Below, in pieces: positions 1 through 8,689 of a stretch of DNA of 34,272 nt. Under the pieces are notes generated by a model. That model did not search any database and was not told the DNA's origin. It saw only the letters and a program-made list of their open reading frames with translations. Origin of the DNA: Bacteroidales bacterium (GTDB taxonomy: Bacteria > Bacteroidota > Bacteroidia > Bacteroidales > UBA932); NCBI GenBank assembly GCA_017453565.1, contig JAFTEQ010000042.1, positions 1-34,272 of the forward strand. Reading direction: 5' to 3'. Each line of letters opens with the position of its first letter. The stretch's first letter is position 1. The position numbers and the translations under genes were made by a program.

Positions 1-566
1 AGGCCGCCGAGGCCCGCGCCTTCGAGAGCCAGGAGATCCAGAACATCTACACCGCCCTGGGCGTGCGTGTGGCCACCGAAGACGAGACGGGCGAAAAGCA
101 CATGGACCTGAGCCGTCTGCGCTACCACAAGGTGGTGATCATGACCGATGCCGACGTGGACGGCAGCCACATCGCCTGCCTCATCCTCACCTTCTTCTTC
201 CGCTATATGTTCGACCTCATCAAGAACGGCTACGTCTATCTGGCCACGCCGCCTCTCTACAAGGTCTCCAAGGGCAAGGAGGAAATCTACTGCTGGACCG
301 AGGAACAACGCGAGGAAGCCGCCTTCAAGCTGGGCAAGGGGAACGACAAGGGCTACACCATCCAGCGCTACAAGGGTCTGGGTGAAATGAGCGAGGAGCA
401 GCTGTGGGATACCACCATGGATCCCTCCAAGCGGCGCCTGCGCCAGATTACCATTGAGAACGCGGCCCAGGCCGAGCGGACCTTCTCCATGCTCATGGGC
501 GACGACGTCCCGCCACGCCGACAGTTCATCGAAGAGAACGCACACTACGCCAACATTGATGCCTGA
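1..566 (+). CDS. gyrB: DNA gyrase subunit B, C-terminal part (5' truncated by window edge)
   Basis: This is the 3' end of the ATPase subunit of DNA gyrase, which introduces negative supercoils with GyrA. The reading frame is open from base 3 and gives about 187 residues before TGA. The metal-binding TOPRIM signature TDADVDGSHI lies just after an LSRLRYHKVVIM stretch and is followed by LILTFFFRYM and YLATPPLYKV. The C-terminal block includes QRYKGLGEM and DDVPPRRQFIEENA, typical of the GyrB tail. ParE is the main alternative, but the ending (HYANIDA) matches the Bacteroidetes GyrB tail as I remember it. The next gene starts 11 nt after the stop, so co-transcription is likely. The N-terminal ATPase domain lies outside the window. 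Confidence 0.95.
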   Translation, partial: AAEARAFESQEIQNIYTALGVRVATEDETGEKHMDLSRLRYHKVVIMTDADVDGSHIACLILTFFFRYMFDLIKNGYVYLATPPLYKVSKGKEEIYCWTEEQREEAAFKLGKGNDKGYTIQRYKGLGEMSEEQLWDTTMDPSKRRLRQITIENAAQAERTFSMLMGDDVPPRRQFIEENAHYANIDA

Positions 567-577
567 TACACACAGTT

Positions 578-1840
578 ATGCTTGACATTTTCGACAGAAT
601 CGCCCGCGACAGCGGCGGCCCCATCGGCCAGTATTTCGAACAGGGTTTCGGTTATTACATGTATCCCCGCCTGGAAGGGGAACTGGGTCCGCACATGACC
701 TTCAACGGAGTGCCCGTGCTCAACTGGAGCCTGAACAACTATCTGGGCCTGGCCAACCACCCCGAGGTGCGCAAGGCCGACGCCCAGGGTGCCGCTGACT
801 GGGGGCTTGCCTATCCCATGGGCGCCCGCATGATGTCGGGCCACACCCGGCTGCACGAGAAACTCGAGCGCGTGTTCGCCGACTTTGAGAAGAAGGAAGA
901 CGCCTTCCTCTACAACTTCGGCTACCAGGGCATCGTGTCCACCATCGATGCGCTCACCGCCCGTCACGACGTGATCGTCTACGACGCCGAATGCCACGCC
1001 TGCCTGCTCGACGGCATCCGCCTGCACATCGGCAGCAAGTACAAATACCGCCACAACAACATCGCCGACTGCGAAAAGGTGCTCGCCCGTGCCTGTGCCG
1101 AGGCTGACGAGAACGGCGGTGGCGTGCTGCTCATCACCGAGGGGGTCTACGGCATGACCGGGGCCCTGGGTAAACTCGACGAGATCGCAGCCCTCAAGAA
1201 GAAGTACAAGTTCCGCATCCTCATCGACGACGCCCACGGTTTCGGCCTGCTGGGTCCGCACGGACGCGGCACTTCCGAGCATTTCGGGGTGATGGACGAG
1301 ATCGACCTCTACATCGGCGCGTTCGCCAAGAGCATGGCCTCCATCGGCGGTTTCGTGGCCGGCCCGCACTATATCATCAACTATCTGCGTGCCAACATGC
1401 GCTCGCAGATGTACGCCAAATCGCTGCCCATGCCGCTGGTGGTGGGCAACCTCAAGCGTATGGAAATCATCGATTCGCCTGAGGGCGACGAGCTCCGCAA
1501 GAAATGCTGGACCATTACCCACGCCATCCAGGAAGGCTTCAAGAAGGAGGGCTTCGACATCGGCGAGGCCGAGGCCTGCGTGACTCCGGTGCACATTTTC
1601 GGCGGCGTGGCCCAGGCCACCAAGATGGCCAAGGATCTGCGCGAGAACTACAGGATCTTCTGTTCCATGGTCATCTATCCCGTCATTCCCAAGGGGATGA
1701 TTATCTTCCGCATCGTGTCTACGGCCGCCCATACCCTGGAAGACGTGGCCTATACCCTCAATGCGTTCAAGGAGATCAAGGCCAAGCTCGACGCCGGCCT
1801 GTACGACGGCGACGATATCGCCGAAATGACCATCCAATGA
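578..1840 (+). CDS. Alpha-oxoamine synthase (serine palmitoyltransferase / KBL / AONS-like, PLP-dependent)
   Basis: This 420-residue fold-type I PLP enzyme belongs to the alpha-oxoamine synthase family, which condenses an amino acid with an acyl-CoA and releases CO2. The PLP lysine is K251 in GAFAKSMASIGGF, the PLP-stacking histidine is H140 in DAECHACLLDG, and the pyridine-nitrogen aspartate with its histidine are D217 and H220 in LIDDAHGFG. The length is normal. The family includes serine palmitoyltransferase, 2-amino-3-ketobutyrate CoA ligase and 8-amino-7-oxononanoate synthase. The overlapping SDR gene downstream would supply a ketone reductase, as in 3-ketosphinganine reduction, so a sphingolipid role is reasonable but inferred. 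The N-terminal part differs from the canonical Bacteroides SPT as I remember it, so the substrate is open. The stop overlaps the next start (ATGA). Confidence 0.9.
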   Translation: MLDIFDRIARDSGGPIGQYFEQGFGYYMYPRLEGELGPHMTFNGVPVLNWSLNNYLGLANHPEVRKADAQGAADWGLAYPMGARMMSGHTRLHEKLERVFADFEKKEDAFLYNFGYQGIVSTIDALTARHDVIVYDAECHACLLDGIRLHIGSKYKYRHNNIADCEKVLARACAEADENGGGVLLITEGVYGMTGALGKLDEIAALKKKYKFRILIDDAHGFGLLGPHGRGTSEHFGVMDEIDLYIGAFAKSMASIGGFVAGPHYIINYLRANMRSQMYAKSLPMPLVVGNLKRMEIIDSPEGDELRKKCWTITHAIQEGFKKEGFDIGEAEACVTPVHIFGGVAQATKMAKDLRENYRIFCSMVIYPVIPKGMIIFRIVSTAAHTLEDVAYTLNAFKEIKAKLDAGLYDGDDIAEMTIQ

Positions 1841-2658
1841 GTCCGGAAGCCTTTTTTCGTGACAAAGTCGTCATCGTGACGGGAGCCAGTTCGGGTATCG
1901 GACTGGCTTCGGCGCGTCTTTTCGGCTCGCTCGGCGCCCGGGTGGTGATGGCCGCCCGCAGGCTCGACGTCTTGAATGCGCTCGCCCCCTCCGTCGCTCC
2001 GGAAGAACGCGTACTTTGCGTGCAGACTGACGTGACCCGTGACGAAGACTGCAAGGCGCTGGTCGACGCCGCCGTAGAGCGTTTTGGCGGCATAGACATC
2101 CTGGTGAACAATGCCGGCATCTCTATGCGGGCTATGTTCCGCGATCTCGACCTTTCCGTGATCCGGCGCCTTATGGACGTGAATTTCTGGGGTACGGTGC
2201 AGTGCACCAAGCACGCCCTGCCGTATCTTCTGGAGCGCAGGGGAGCCGTTGTCGGGGTCATCAGCATTGCCGGTTATTCGGCCCTGCCGGCCCGGACGGG
2301 CTATTCCGCCTCCAAGTATGCCATCCGAGGCTTCCTGGACACGCTGCGCATCGAGCACCTCAAGGACGGGCTCAACGTGCTCGTGTTCGCCCCCGGTTAC
2401 ACCGCGTCGAACGTGCGCAATGCGGCCCTCACGGCCGACGGCAGCGCACAGGGGGAGACCCCGCTCGACGAGGGGAGTCTTATGAGTGCGGAAGACTGCG
2501 CCCGCCACCTCGCGCGCGCCCTCGCCCGCCGGCGCTCCCAGGTGACGCTGACCCTGCTCGGAAAGGCCACCATCCTCATGCACAGGCTCTTCCCGCGATT
2601 CACGGATCGCCTGACCTATTCCTACATTGCCCGCGAAAAAGACAGTCCTTTCAAGTAG
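1837..2658 (+). CDS. Short-chain dehydrogenase/reductase (SDR)
   Basis: This 273-residue classical SDR is an NAD(P)-dependent oxidoreductase with a Rossmann fold. The cofactor loop TGASSGIG is at residues 15-22, the NNAG motif follows in DILVNNAGISM, and the catalytic set is S143, Y156 and K160 in SIAGYSALPARTGYSASK. A fairly hydrophobic C-terminal tail (LTLLGKATILMHRLFP) could contact the membrane. The ATG at 1837 overlaps the preceding stop by 4 nt, which points to translational coupling and favours this start over longer in-frame extensions into the upstream gene. With an alpha-oxoamine synthase directly upstream, it may reduce that enzyme's beta-keto product, for example 3-ketosphinganine. 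That role is inferred; the SDR assignment itself is secure. Confidence 0.92.
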   Translation: MSPEAFFRDKVVIVTGASSGIGLASARLFGSLGARVVMAARRLDVLNALAPSVAPEERVLCVQTDVTRDEDCKALVDAAVERFGGIDILVNNAGISMRAMFRDLDLSVIRRLMDVNFWGTVQCTKHALPYLLERRGAVVGVISIAGYSALPARTGYSASKYAIRGFLDTLRIEHLKDGLNVLVFAPGYTASNVRNAALTADGSAQGETPLDEGSLMSAEDCARHLARALARRRSQVTLTLLGKATILMHRLFPRFTDRLTYSYIAREKDSPFK

Positions 2659-2664
2659 CCTGCT

Positions 2665-4692
2665 ATGAAATCGAAGTCCCTGCTGCATTTCGTACCGCTT
2701 GCCGCCCTGTTCGCCGTGCTCCTGCTGGCGATGCCCAGGGGAGGCAGGTTCAGCTATGAATACAGGAAGGGTACGCCGTGGAAATACGAGACACTGGTGG
2801 CGCCATTCGATTTCCCCGTCTACAAGAGCGAGGCGCAGCTTTCCGAAGAACGGAACGCCGCTTCCGGTCAGGTGCTACCCTATTTCCGTTTCGATGAAGA
2901 GACGGCCGTTCGGAGCCTCTCCGGTCTGGAATCGCTGGATATGGGCGGCTTCGAGGCCTTGCGTGCGACCATCTCCTCTTCGCTGCGCACGCTTCTGCTG
3001 CGGGGTGTCGCCGACGACGGTGCCTTGTCGCCTTCGGCTTCCCAGGCCGGTCTGATCTACATCCAGCGTGACAAACGCGCGGCCAAATACCCGGTTTCCG
3101 AGGTGTACCGTCTTTCGGAAGCCCGCGCCCGGCTGCTGGCCGACCTGCATGCGGCCAACCCGGCCTGCAACGCCGATTCCCTGCTGCGTGCGAGCGGCGC
3201 CTATGCGCTGCTGGTGCCCGACCTGCTCTACGACGCGCAGGCGACCGAGTACATGCATTCCACGGAACTGCGCAGCGTCTCTCCCACCTCCGGTTATGTG
3301 AGGACCGGCGAAACCATCGTGGAAAAGGGAGAGCTTGTGACGGCCGAACTGGCGCAGGTCCTCGATTCCTATAAGAAAGAGTACGAGCAGAGTTTGGGCT
3401 CGAACGGTCCCGTGCTGCGCTATCTGCTGGGGAACGGAATCCTTGCCCTCGTGCTGGTGCTCATGCTCTATTTCGCCATCCGCTTCTCCAATCCCGAAAT
3501 CCTGGAGGACAAGGGGCGTTATCTCTACCTGATCCTCATCACGGGCATCTTCCTGCTGCTGTCTACGCTGGTGCCCCGCATCCATGGCACGCTGGTCTAT
3601 GTGATTCCCTTTACCCTCTGTGCCCTGTTCCTGGAGGCCTTTTTCGACAACCGGCTCATCATCACGGTCTACAGCATCTGCCTGCTGCCGCTCCTTTTCT
3701 ATGCCGACAGCGGCGTGGTCCTTTTCGTGATGTTCCTGACGGGCGGCGTGGTGTCCATTTTCTGCTTCAAGTACCTGTTTAAGGGCTGGAGGCAGTTCCT
3801 GAACGCCTTTATCACCTTCCTGGTGCTGTTCGTGGTCTATCTGGGCTTCCATCTCACCGAGGTGGCGAACGGGAACCTGCTGCGGGTGGGCGCGGCCCTT
3901 CTGGCCGGTTCGATGCTCTCCGTAGCCGGCTATCCGCTGACCTATCTGTTCGAGCGCATCTTCAACCTGGTGTCGGTCTACCGTCTGTCCGAACTTTGCG
4001 ACACTTCGGGCAAGCTCCTGCAGATCCTGGAGAAAACGGCCCCCGGAACCTTCCAGCATTCGCTCCAGGTCATGAACATGGCCGATGCCGCTGCCCGTGC
4101 CATCGGGGCCGATACGCAGCTGATCCGCGCCGGCGCCCTCTATCACGACATCGGCAAGATCCAGAATCCGCTCTGTTTCGTGGAGAACGAATCGATGCTC
4201 ACGGGGGAGAAGCAGCGTTACCATTCCGAACTGAGCCCCCTGCAGAGTGCACAGGATATCGTCCGGCACGTTTCGGACGGCCTGGAACTGGCGCACCGGC
4301 ACTATCTGCCGTCGGTGGTGTCCGATTTTATCCGCACCCACCACGGAACGTCCACGGTGTCCTATTTCTACGACAAGTACCTGACCGAGGGCGGTGACCC
4401 CGCTGAGCGCGATTCCTTCCGTTATCCGGGCCCGCTGCCCGTGAGCCGGGAGCAGATCATCCTCATGCTCTGCGACAGCATCGAAGCCGCTTCCCGTACG
4501 CTCAAGGACTATTCCCGCGAGGCTTTCTCCGATTTCGTGGAGCAGATCGTGGCGGGGAAGATGCAGGAAGGCCAGTTCGACGAGGCCGGTATCACCGTAC
4601 GGGAACTCGGCATCGTGAAAGAGGTGCTCAAGTCTTATCTTGGGCAGATGTATCACGAGCGAATCGCTTATCCTAAAAGGAAAAACAAATAA
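2665..4692 (+). CDS. pgpH: 7TM-HD family phosphohydrolase (PgpH-type, probable c-di-AMP phosphodiesterase)
   Basis: This 675-residue membrane protein has the 7TMR-HDED plus HD layout. An N-terminal membrane anchor (about residues 6-24) is followed by an extracytoplasmic domain to about residue 245, then seven hydrophobic segments (roughly 250-435), then a cytoplasmic HD domain. HD metal ligands are visible as H465 (GTFQHSLQVMNMA), H494-D495 (ALYHDIGKIQNP), H559-H560 (RTHHGTSTVSYFY) and D604 (LCDSIEAASR). Characterised PgpH proteins hydrolyse c-di-AMP, and Bacteroidetes members have the same architecture, so that activity is inferred from family. The gene starts 6 nt after the SDR stop and lies 15 nt before the trigger factor gene. 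No truncation or missing ligand is seen. Confidence 0.9.
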   Translation: MKSKSLLHFVPLAALFAVLLLAMPRGGRFSYEYRKGTPWKYETLVAPFDFPVYKSEAQLSEERNAASGQVLPYFRFDEETAVRSLSGLESLDMGGFEALRATISSSLRTLLLRGVADDGALSPSASQAGLIYIQRDKRAAKYPVSEVYRLSEARARLLADLHAANPACNADSLLRASGAYALLVPDLLYDAQATEYMHSTELRSVSPTSGYVRTGETIVEKGELVTAELAQVLDSYKKEYEQSLGSNGPVLRYLLGNGILALVLVLMLYFAIRFSNPEILEDKGRYLYLILITGIFLLLSTLVPRIHGTLVYVIPFTLCALFLEAFFDNRLIITVYSICLLPLLFYADSGVVLFVMFLTGGVVSIFCFKYLFKGWRQFLNAFITFLVLFVVYLGFHLTEVANGNLLRVGAALLAGSMLSVAGYPLTYLFERIFNLVSVYRLSELCDTSGKLLQILEKTAPGTFQHSLQVMNMADAAARAIGADTQLIRAGALYHDIGKIQNPLCFVENESMLTGEKQRYHSELSPLQSAQDIVRHVSDGLELAHRHYLPSVVSDFIRTHHGTSTVSYFYDKYLTEGGDPAERDSFRYPGPLPVSREQIILMLCDSIEAASRTLKDYSREAFSDFVEQIVAGKMQEGQFDEAGITVRELGIVKEVLKSYLGQMYHERIAYPKRKNK

Positions 4693-4707
4693 TTATCTAT
4701 AGCATTT

Positions 4708-5700
4708 ATGAAAGTAGAGAACAAACAAATCGACGCCCGTCTGAGCGAGCTGACCCTGCATGTGGAAGCGGGCGATTATGCGGAGATTGAACGTAAGAAG
4801 ATTGCTGAACGCAGGCGTACCGCCGACTTTAAGGGTTTCCGTCGCGGAAACGTTCCGGAGTCGCTCATCCGCCGCGTCTACGGGGAGCAGATCCTGGTCG
4901 ATTCGGTCAATGAGGTCATCTCGGCCGAATTGCAGAAATACATCAGCGACAACAAACTCAACCTCCTGGGCGAGCCCCTTTCGAGCGAGCACCAGAAGGA
5001 GGTCGAGTGGAAGGACGGGGCCGATTTCGAATTCGTCTTCGACCTGGCCACCTATCCCGACGTGCAGGTGAAGGCCGGCAAGGACGACGTGGTCACCGCC
5101 TATAAGATCAGCGTATCGGCCAAGGAAAAGGAGGAGATGAAGAAGAACCTGAAGAAATTCTACGAGGAGCGGAAGGAGGAGAAGAGCGAGGAAGATCTCG
5201 AAAAAGAGGTTTCTGAGCGCCTGGAAGGCCAGTATGCCCAGGAAAGCGACTGGCGCCTGACCCGCGACATCCGCAATCATTTCGTGGAGAAGGCCGGTGT
5301 GGACCTGCCCGAAGACTTCCTCAAGCGCTGGCTGTTCGTGGCCAATGGCGGCAAGGTGAGCAAGGAAGACATCGAGAAGGACTTCGACGGCTTCCTCGCC
5401 GACTTCCGCTGGCAGCTGGTGCGGGGTGCCTTCATGAAAGCCTATGGCTTCGAGATCGACAAGAAAGACATCGAGGAGGCTGCGAAGGCCTATGTGACCT
5501 ACCAGTATGCGATGTACGGCATGGGTAACGTGCCCGAAGAGATCCTGGCCGACTCCGTGAAGAACCTGCTCGCCGACAGCAAGCAGGTGGACCGTCTTGC
5601 CGAGCAGGTGGAAGACCGCAAGGTCATGGAACGCCTGCGCAGCGAAATCACCCTCAAGGACAAGAAGATCACGTCCGAGAAGTATCGCGAACTCAAATAA
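4708..5700 (+). CDS. tig: Trigger factor, short form apparently lacking the PPIase domain
   Basis: Trigger factor is the ribosome-bound chaperone that receives nascent chains. The N-terminal ribosome-binding domain is clear, with the signature GFRRGNVP at residues 43-50 and the following YGEQILVDSVNEVISAEL. The C-terminal helical arms are also present (about 162-330: RDIRNHFVEKAGVDLPEDFLKRW, and a YGMGNVPEEILADSVKNLL stretch). The protein has only 330 residues, whereas usual members have about 430-450. Between the N-terminal domain (ending near YKISVS, about 132-137) and the first C-terminal helix there is only a charged linker of about 25 residues where the FKBP-like PPIase domain normally sits. 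The frame is continuous, so this is a domain loss and not a frameshift. Its place before clpP-clpX is the classic tig-clpP-clpX order. Confidence 0.92.
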   Translation: MKVENKQIDARLSELTLHVEAGDYAEIERKKIAERRRTADFKGFRRGNVPESLIRRVYGEQILVDSVNEVISAELQKYISDNKLNLLGEPLSSEHQKEVEWKDGADFEFVFDLATYPDVQVKAGKDDVVTAYKISVSAKEKEEMKKNLKKFYEERKEEKSEEDLEKEVSERLEGQYAQESDWRLTRDIRNHFVEKAGVDLPEDFLKRWLFVANGGKVSKEDIEKDFDGFLADFRWQLVRGAFMKAYGFEIDKKDIEEAAKAYVTYQYAMYGMGNVPEEILADSVKNLLADSKQVDRLAEQVEDRKVMERLRSEITLKDKKITSEKYRELK

Positions 5701-5709
5701 TTGAAGCGT

Positions 5710-6384
5710 ATGGCACGTTCCGGATTCGAAAAATTCGCCGCCGACCGCTGCGGAGTCTCCGAAATGACCCTGCACCGTTACGGAAAGGCCCTCGACGCCT
5801 ACATCAACCCGACCGTCATCGAGGAGCGGCGGCTCAACGCCACCGCCATCGACGTGTTCAGCCGCCTGTTGATGGACCGTATTGTGTTCCTGGGCGTCCC
5901 CGTCGATGACGACGTGTCCAACATCGTGCAGGCGCAGCTCCTGTTCCTGGCGTCCTCCGACCCGTCGGCCGATATCTCGCTCTACCTCAATACGCCCGGC
6001 GGACAGGTTTCGTCGGGGCTGGCCATCTACGATACCATGCAGATCATTGAGCCCGACGTGGCCACCATCTGCACCGGCATGGCCGCATCCATGGGGGCGG
6101 TGCTCCTCTGTGCGGGTGCGAAAGGCAAGCGTTCCGTGCTGCCGCACGCCCGGGTGCTGATTCATCAGCCGCTGGGGGGCGCGCAGGGGCAGGCGAGCGA
6201 TATCCTCATCGCAGCCAAGGAGATTGAGAAGACTCGTACCGAGCTCTTCCGCATCATTGCGGAACACAGCGGCCAGCCCTATGAGAAGGTGGCTGCCGAC
6301 GGAGACCGCGATTTCTGGATGAGCGCCGAAGAGGCGGTGGCTTACGGCGTGGCAGACCAGGTGGTGAAAAAGAAAGCGCGCTGA
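5710..6384 (+). CDS. clpP: ATP-dependent Clp protease proteolytic subunit
   Basis: ClpP forms the barrel-shaped serine peptidase that degrades substrates unfolded by ClpX. Counting from ATG 5710 (224 residues), the triad is S127 in [12 protein letters not shown]152 in [12 protein letters not shown] and D201 in DRDFWM, and the [15 protein letters not shown] block is present. A TTG at 5701, directly after the tig stop, is in frame and would add three residues; I prefer the ATG. The N-terminal extension before the catalytic core ([14 protein letters not shown]...) is of the length usual in Bacteroidetes ClpP. The gene follows tig by 9 nt, and its stop shares one base with the clpX start. Confidence 0.97.
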   Translation: MARSGFEKFAADRCGVSEMTLHRYGKALDAYINPTVIEERRLNATAIDVFSRLLMDRIVFLGVPVDDDVSNIVQAQLLFLASSDPSADISLYLNTPGGQVSSGLAIYDTMQIIEPDVATICTGMAASMGAVLLCAGAKGKRSVLPHARVLIHQPLGGAQGQASDILIAAKEIEKTRTELFRIIAEHSGQPYEKVAADGDRDFWMSAEEAVAYGVADQVVKKKAR

Positions 6385-7616
6385 TGGAGGAGAAAAAGCA
6401 GCATAAAGGGCAGAGATGCCTGCTCTGCGGGCGCAGCGCCGGGGAAGTGTCCCTGATGCTGCAGGGGCTCGACGGCTGCATCTGCAGCGACTGCGTACAG
6501 ACGGCGCACGAATATGTGCGCAGCCAGGCGGAACTGTCTGCCAAACAGTCGGTTCCGACTCTTTCCGATGCCCCGAAACCCAAGGAGATCAAAGCCTGGC
6601 TCGACCAGTATGTGATTGGTCAGGACCGGGCCAAGACGGTGCTTTCCGTGGCCGTATACAATCATTATAAACGCCTGCAGCACAACCTGGCAGGCGGCTC
6701 CGACGACGGGGTGGAACTCGAGAAGTCGAACATCCTGCTCGTGGGGCCTACCGGAACGGGAAAGACCCTCATTGCGCGCAGCATCGCCCGGATGCTCGAC
6801 GTGCCCTTCACCATCGTGGACGCCACAGTCCTGACCGAGGCCGGCTATGTGGGCGAAGATGTTGAGAGCATCCTCACGCGCCTGCTTCAGGAGGCCGATT
6901 ACGACCTGCAGAAGGCGGAACGCGGCATTGTGTTCATCGATGAGATCGACAAGATCGCCCGCAAGAGCGACAACCCCTCCATTACGCGTGATGTATCTGG
7001 AGAAGGGGTTCAGCAGGCAATGCTCAAACTGCTGGAAGGCAATATAGTAAATGTTCCGCCAAAAGGTGGCCGCAAGCACCCGGAACAGGATTTCGTGCAC
7101 GTAAACACACAGAACATCCTCTTCATCTGCGGCGGCGCCTTTGAGGGCATCGAGCGGCACATCGCCCAGCGGCTCAATACCCAGGTCATCGGCTTCGGCG
7201 TGTCGGGACGCAGGAAAGTGGACCGTGACAACCTCATCCAGTATGTGGAAGCGCAGGACCTGCGCCGCTACGGCCTCATTCCCGAGATCATCGGGCGCCT
7301 GCCGGTGGTGACCTGGCTCGATCCGCTCGACCGGGACGCCCTGAAGCGCATCCTCGTGGAGCCGAAGAACGCCATCCTGCGCCAGTATGAGAAGATGTTC
7401 GAGATGGACGGCATCCGTCTTCAGATCGATCCTGAGGTGAATGACCTCATCGTAGATACCGCTCTGGCGGGTAAACTGGGCGCCCGCGGTCTTCGCTCCA
7501 TCTGTGAGCGTATTATGACCGACGCCATGTTCGAGGCCCCTTCCGCGCGCAGGAAGACCTTCCACCTTACCCTTGATTACGCCCGTAAACGCTTAGAAAC
7601 CAATAACGACCAATGA
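6384..7616 (+). CDS. clpX: ATP-dependent Clp protease ATP-binding subunit ClpX
   Basis: ClpX is the AAA+ unfoldase that feeds proteins to ClpP. The 410 residues begin with a C4 zinc-binding domain (C12, C15, C34, C37). They continue with the Walker A motif GPTGTGKT at 121-128, Walker B with D186-E187 in [10 protein letters not shown], the pore loop GYVG, the RKH loop (GGRKHPEQ), and the ClpP-contact IGF tripeptide in QVIGFGV. The C-terminal small domain with [10 protein letters not shown] is complete. The start overlaps the clpP stop as TGATG, and the stop overlaps the carA start as ATGA, so translation is probably coupled along the run. Confidence 0.97.
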   Translation: MEEKKQHKGQRCLLCGRSAGEVSLMLQGLDGCICSDCVQTAHEYVRSQAELSAKQSVPTLSDAPKPKEIKAWLDQYVIGQDRAKTVLSVAVYNHYKRLQHNLAGGSDDGVELEKSNILLVGPTGTGKTLIARSIARMLDVPFTIVDATVLTEAGYVGEDVESILTRLLQEADYDLQKAERGIVFIDEIDKIARKSDNPSITRDVSGEGVQQAMLKLLEGNIVNVPPKGGRKHPEQDFVHVNTQNILFICGGAFEGIERHIAQRLNTQVIGFGVSGRRKVDRDNLIQYVEAQDLRRYGLIPEIIGRLPVVTWLDPLDRDALKRILVEPKNAILRQYEKMFEMDGIRLQIDPEVNDLIVDTALAGKLGARGLRSICERIMTDAMFEAPSARRKTFHLTLDYARKRLETNNDQ

Positions 7617-8689
7617 ACGACGCCGCAGGAGCCACCTTGAGACTGGCAAACGGAATGGAGTTCAGGGGCCGGTCTTTCGGTTATGTCGGTCCCTGCGACG
7701 GTGAGGTTGTCTTCTCCACCGCCATGGTGGGCTATCCCGAAAGTCTCACCGATCCTTCCTATGCCGGGCAGATCCTCTGTGTCTGCTATCCGCTGGTGGG
7801 CAACTACGGCGTGCCGGCCGACCGCATGGGCGCCGACGGCCTTTCGGTCGATTTCGAATCGGAGCACATCTGGCCGCGCGGTCTCGTGGTGAGCGACTGT
7901 TCTCCCTCCTACAGCCATTGGAATGCGGCCCGCAGCCTTGACGAATGGCTGCGCGAACATCGTGTGCCTGGCATTTCCGGGGTGGACACCCGTGCGCTTA
8001 CGCAGGTCCTGCGGGATCAGGGGGCCATGACGGGAATGATCGTGCCCGACGGGGTGGAGAAGTCTTTCCCCGTGCCCGATCCTTCCGAAGAGAATCTCAT
8101 CGCCCGGGTGAGCTGCAGCGGGCCCATCCACTATCCGGGTCCCGGGAAACGGGTGGTGCTGGTCGACTTCGGGGTGAAGCACGGTATTATCCGCTGTCTG
8201 CTGCGGCGTGGCGCCGACGTGCTGCGCGTGCCCTGGGACTACGATTTTACGGGCCTCGACTACGATGGCCTGCTCCTCTCGAACGGGCCGGGCAACCCGG
8301 AACACGCGGAAACGGCCGTGCAGCACATCCGTACGGCCCTGCGCGAAGAACGTCCCATCCTGGGCATCTGCATGGGGCATCAGCTCCTTGCCCGGGCCGC
8401 CGGGGCAAAGACCTATAAACTGCTTTTCGGGCACCGCGGACACAACCAGCCGGTGCGTCTGGAGGGCTCCACGCGTTGTTTCGTGACCTCGCAGAACCAC
8501 GGCTTCGCCGTAGACGCCGCCTCGCTTCCGGAAGGCTGGGAGCCCTGGTTCACCAATATGAACGACGGCTCCAACGAGGGCATACGCCACGCCCGCCTGC
8601 CGTTCCGTTCGGTCCAGTTCCACCCCGAGGCCGCCAGCGGTCCTGTGGATACTGAGTTCCTGTTTGACGAATTCCTCTCCGAACTATGA
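7613..8689 (+). CDS. carA: Carbamoyl-phosphate synthase small subunit (glutaminase)
   Basis: CarA hydrolyses glutamine and channels ammonia to CarB for carbamoyl phosphate, the precursor of pyrimidines and arginine. This 358-residue protein has the CarA N-terminal domain (GEVVFSTAMVGYPESLTDPSY and GISGVDTRALT) followed by a class I glutamine amidotransferase domain. The triad is C253 in GICMGHQLLA with H337 and E339 in QFHPEA. The N-domain argues against another class I amidotransferase. The ATG overlaps the clpX stop by 4 nt, and carB overlaps its own stop by 4 nt, consistent with stoichiometric CarAB production. Confidence 0.97.
   Translation: MNDAAGATLRLANGMEFRGRSFGYVGPCDGEVVFSTAMVGYPESLTDPSYAGQILCVCYPLVGNYGVPADRMGADGLSVDFESEHIWPRGLVVSDCSPSYSHWNAARSLDEWLREHRVPGISGVDTRALTQVLRDQGAMTGMIVPDGVEKSFPVPDPSEENLIARVSCSGPIHYPGPGKRVVLVDFGVKHGIIRCLLRRGADVLRVPWDYDFTGLDYDGLLLSNGPGNPEHAETAVQHIRTALREERPILGICMGHQLLARAAGAKTYKLLFGHRGHNQPVRLEGSTRCFVTSQNHGFAVDAASLPEGWEPWFTNMNDGSNEGIRHARLPFRSVQFHPEAASGPVDTEFLFDEFLSEL

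Noticed and set aside
4708-5700. Trigger factor shortened by frameshift or assembly error
   Set aside because: The N- and C-terminal domains lie in the same continuous frame with sensible codons between, so a clean domain loss is more likely.
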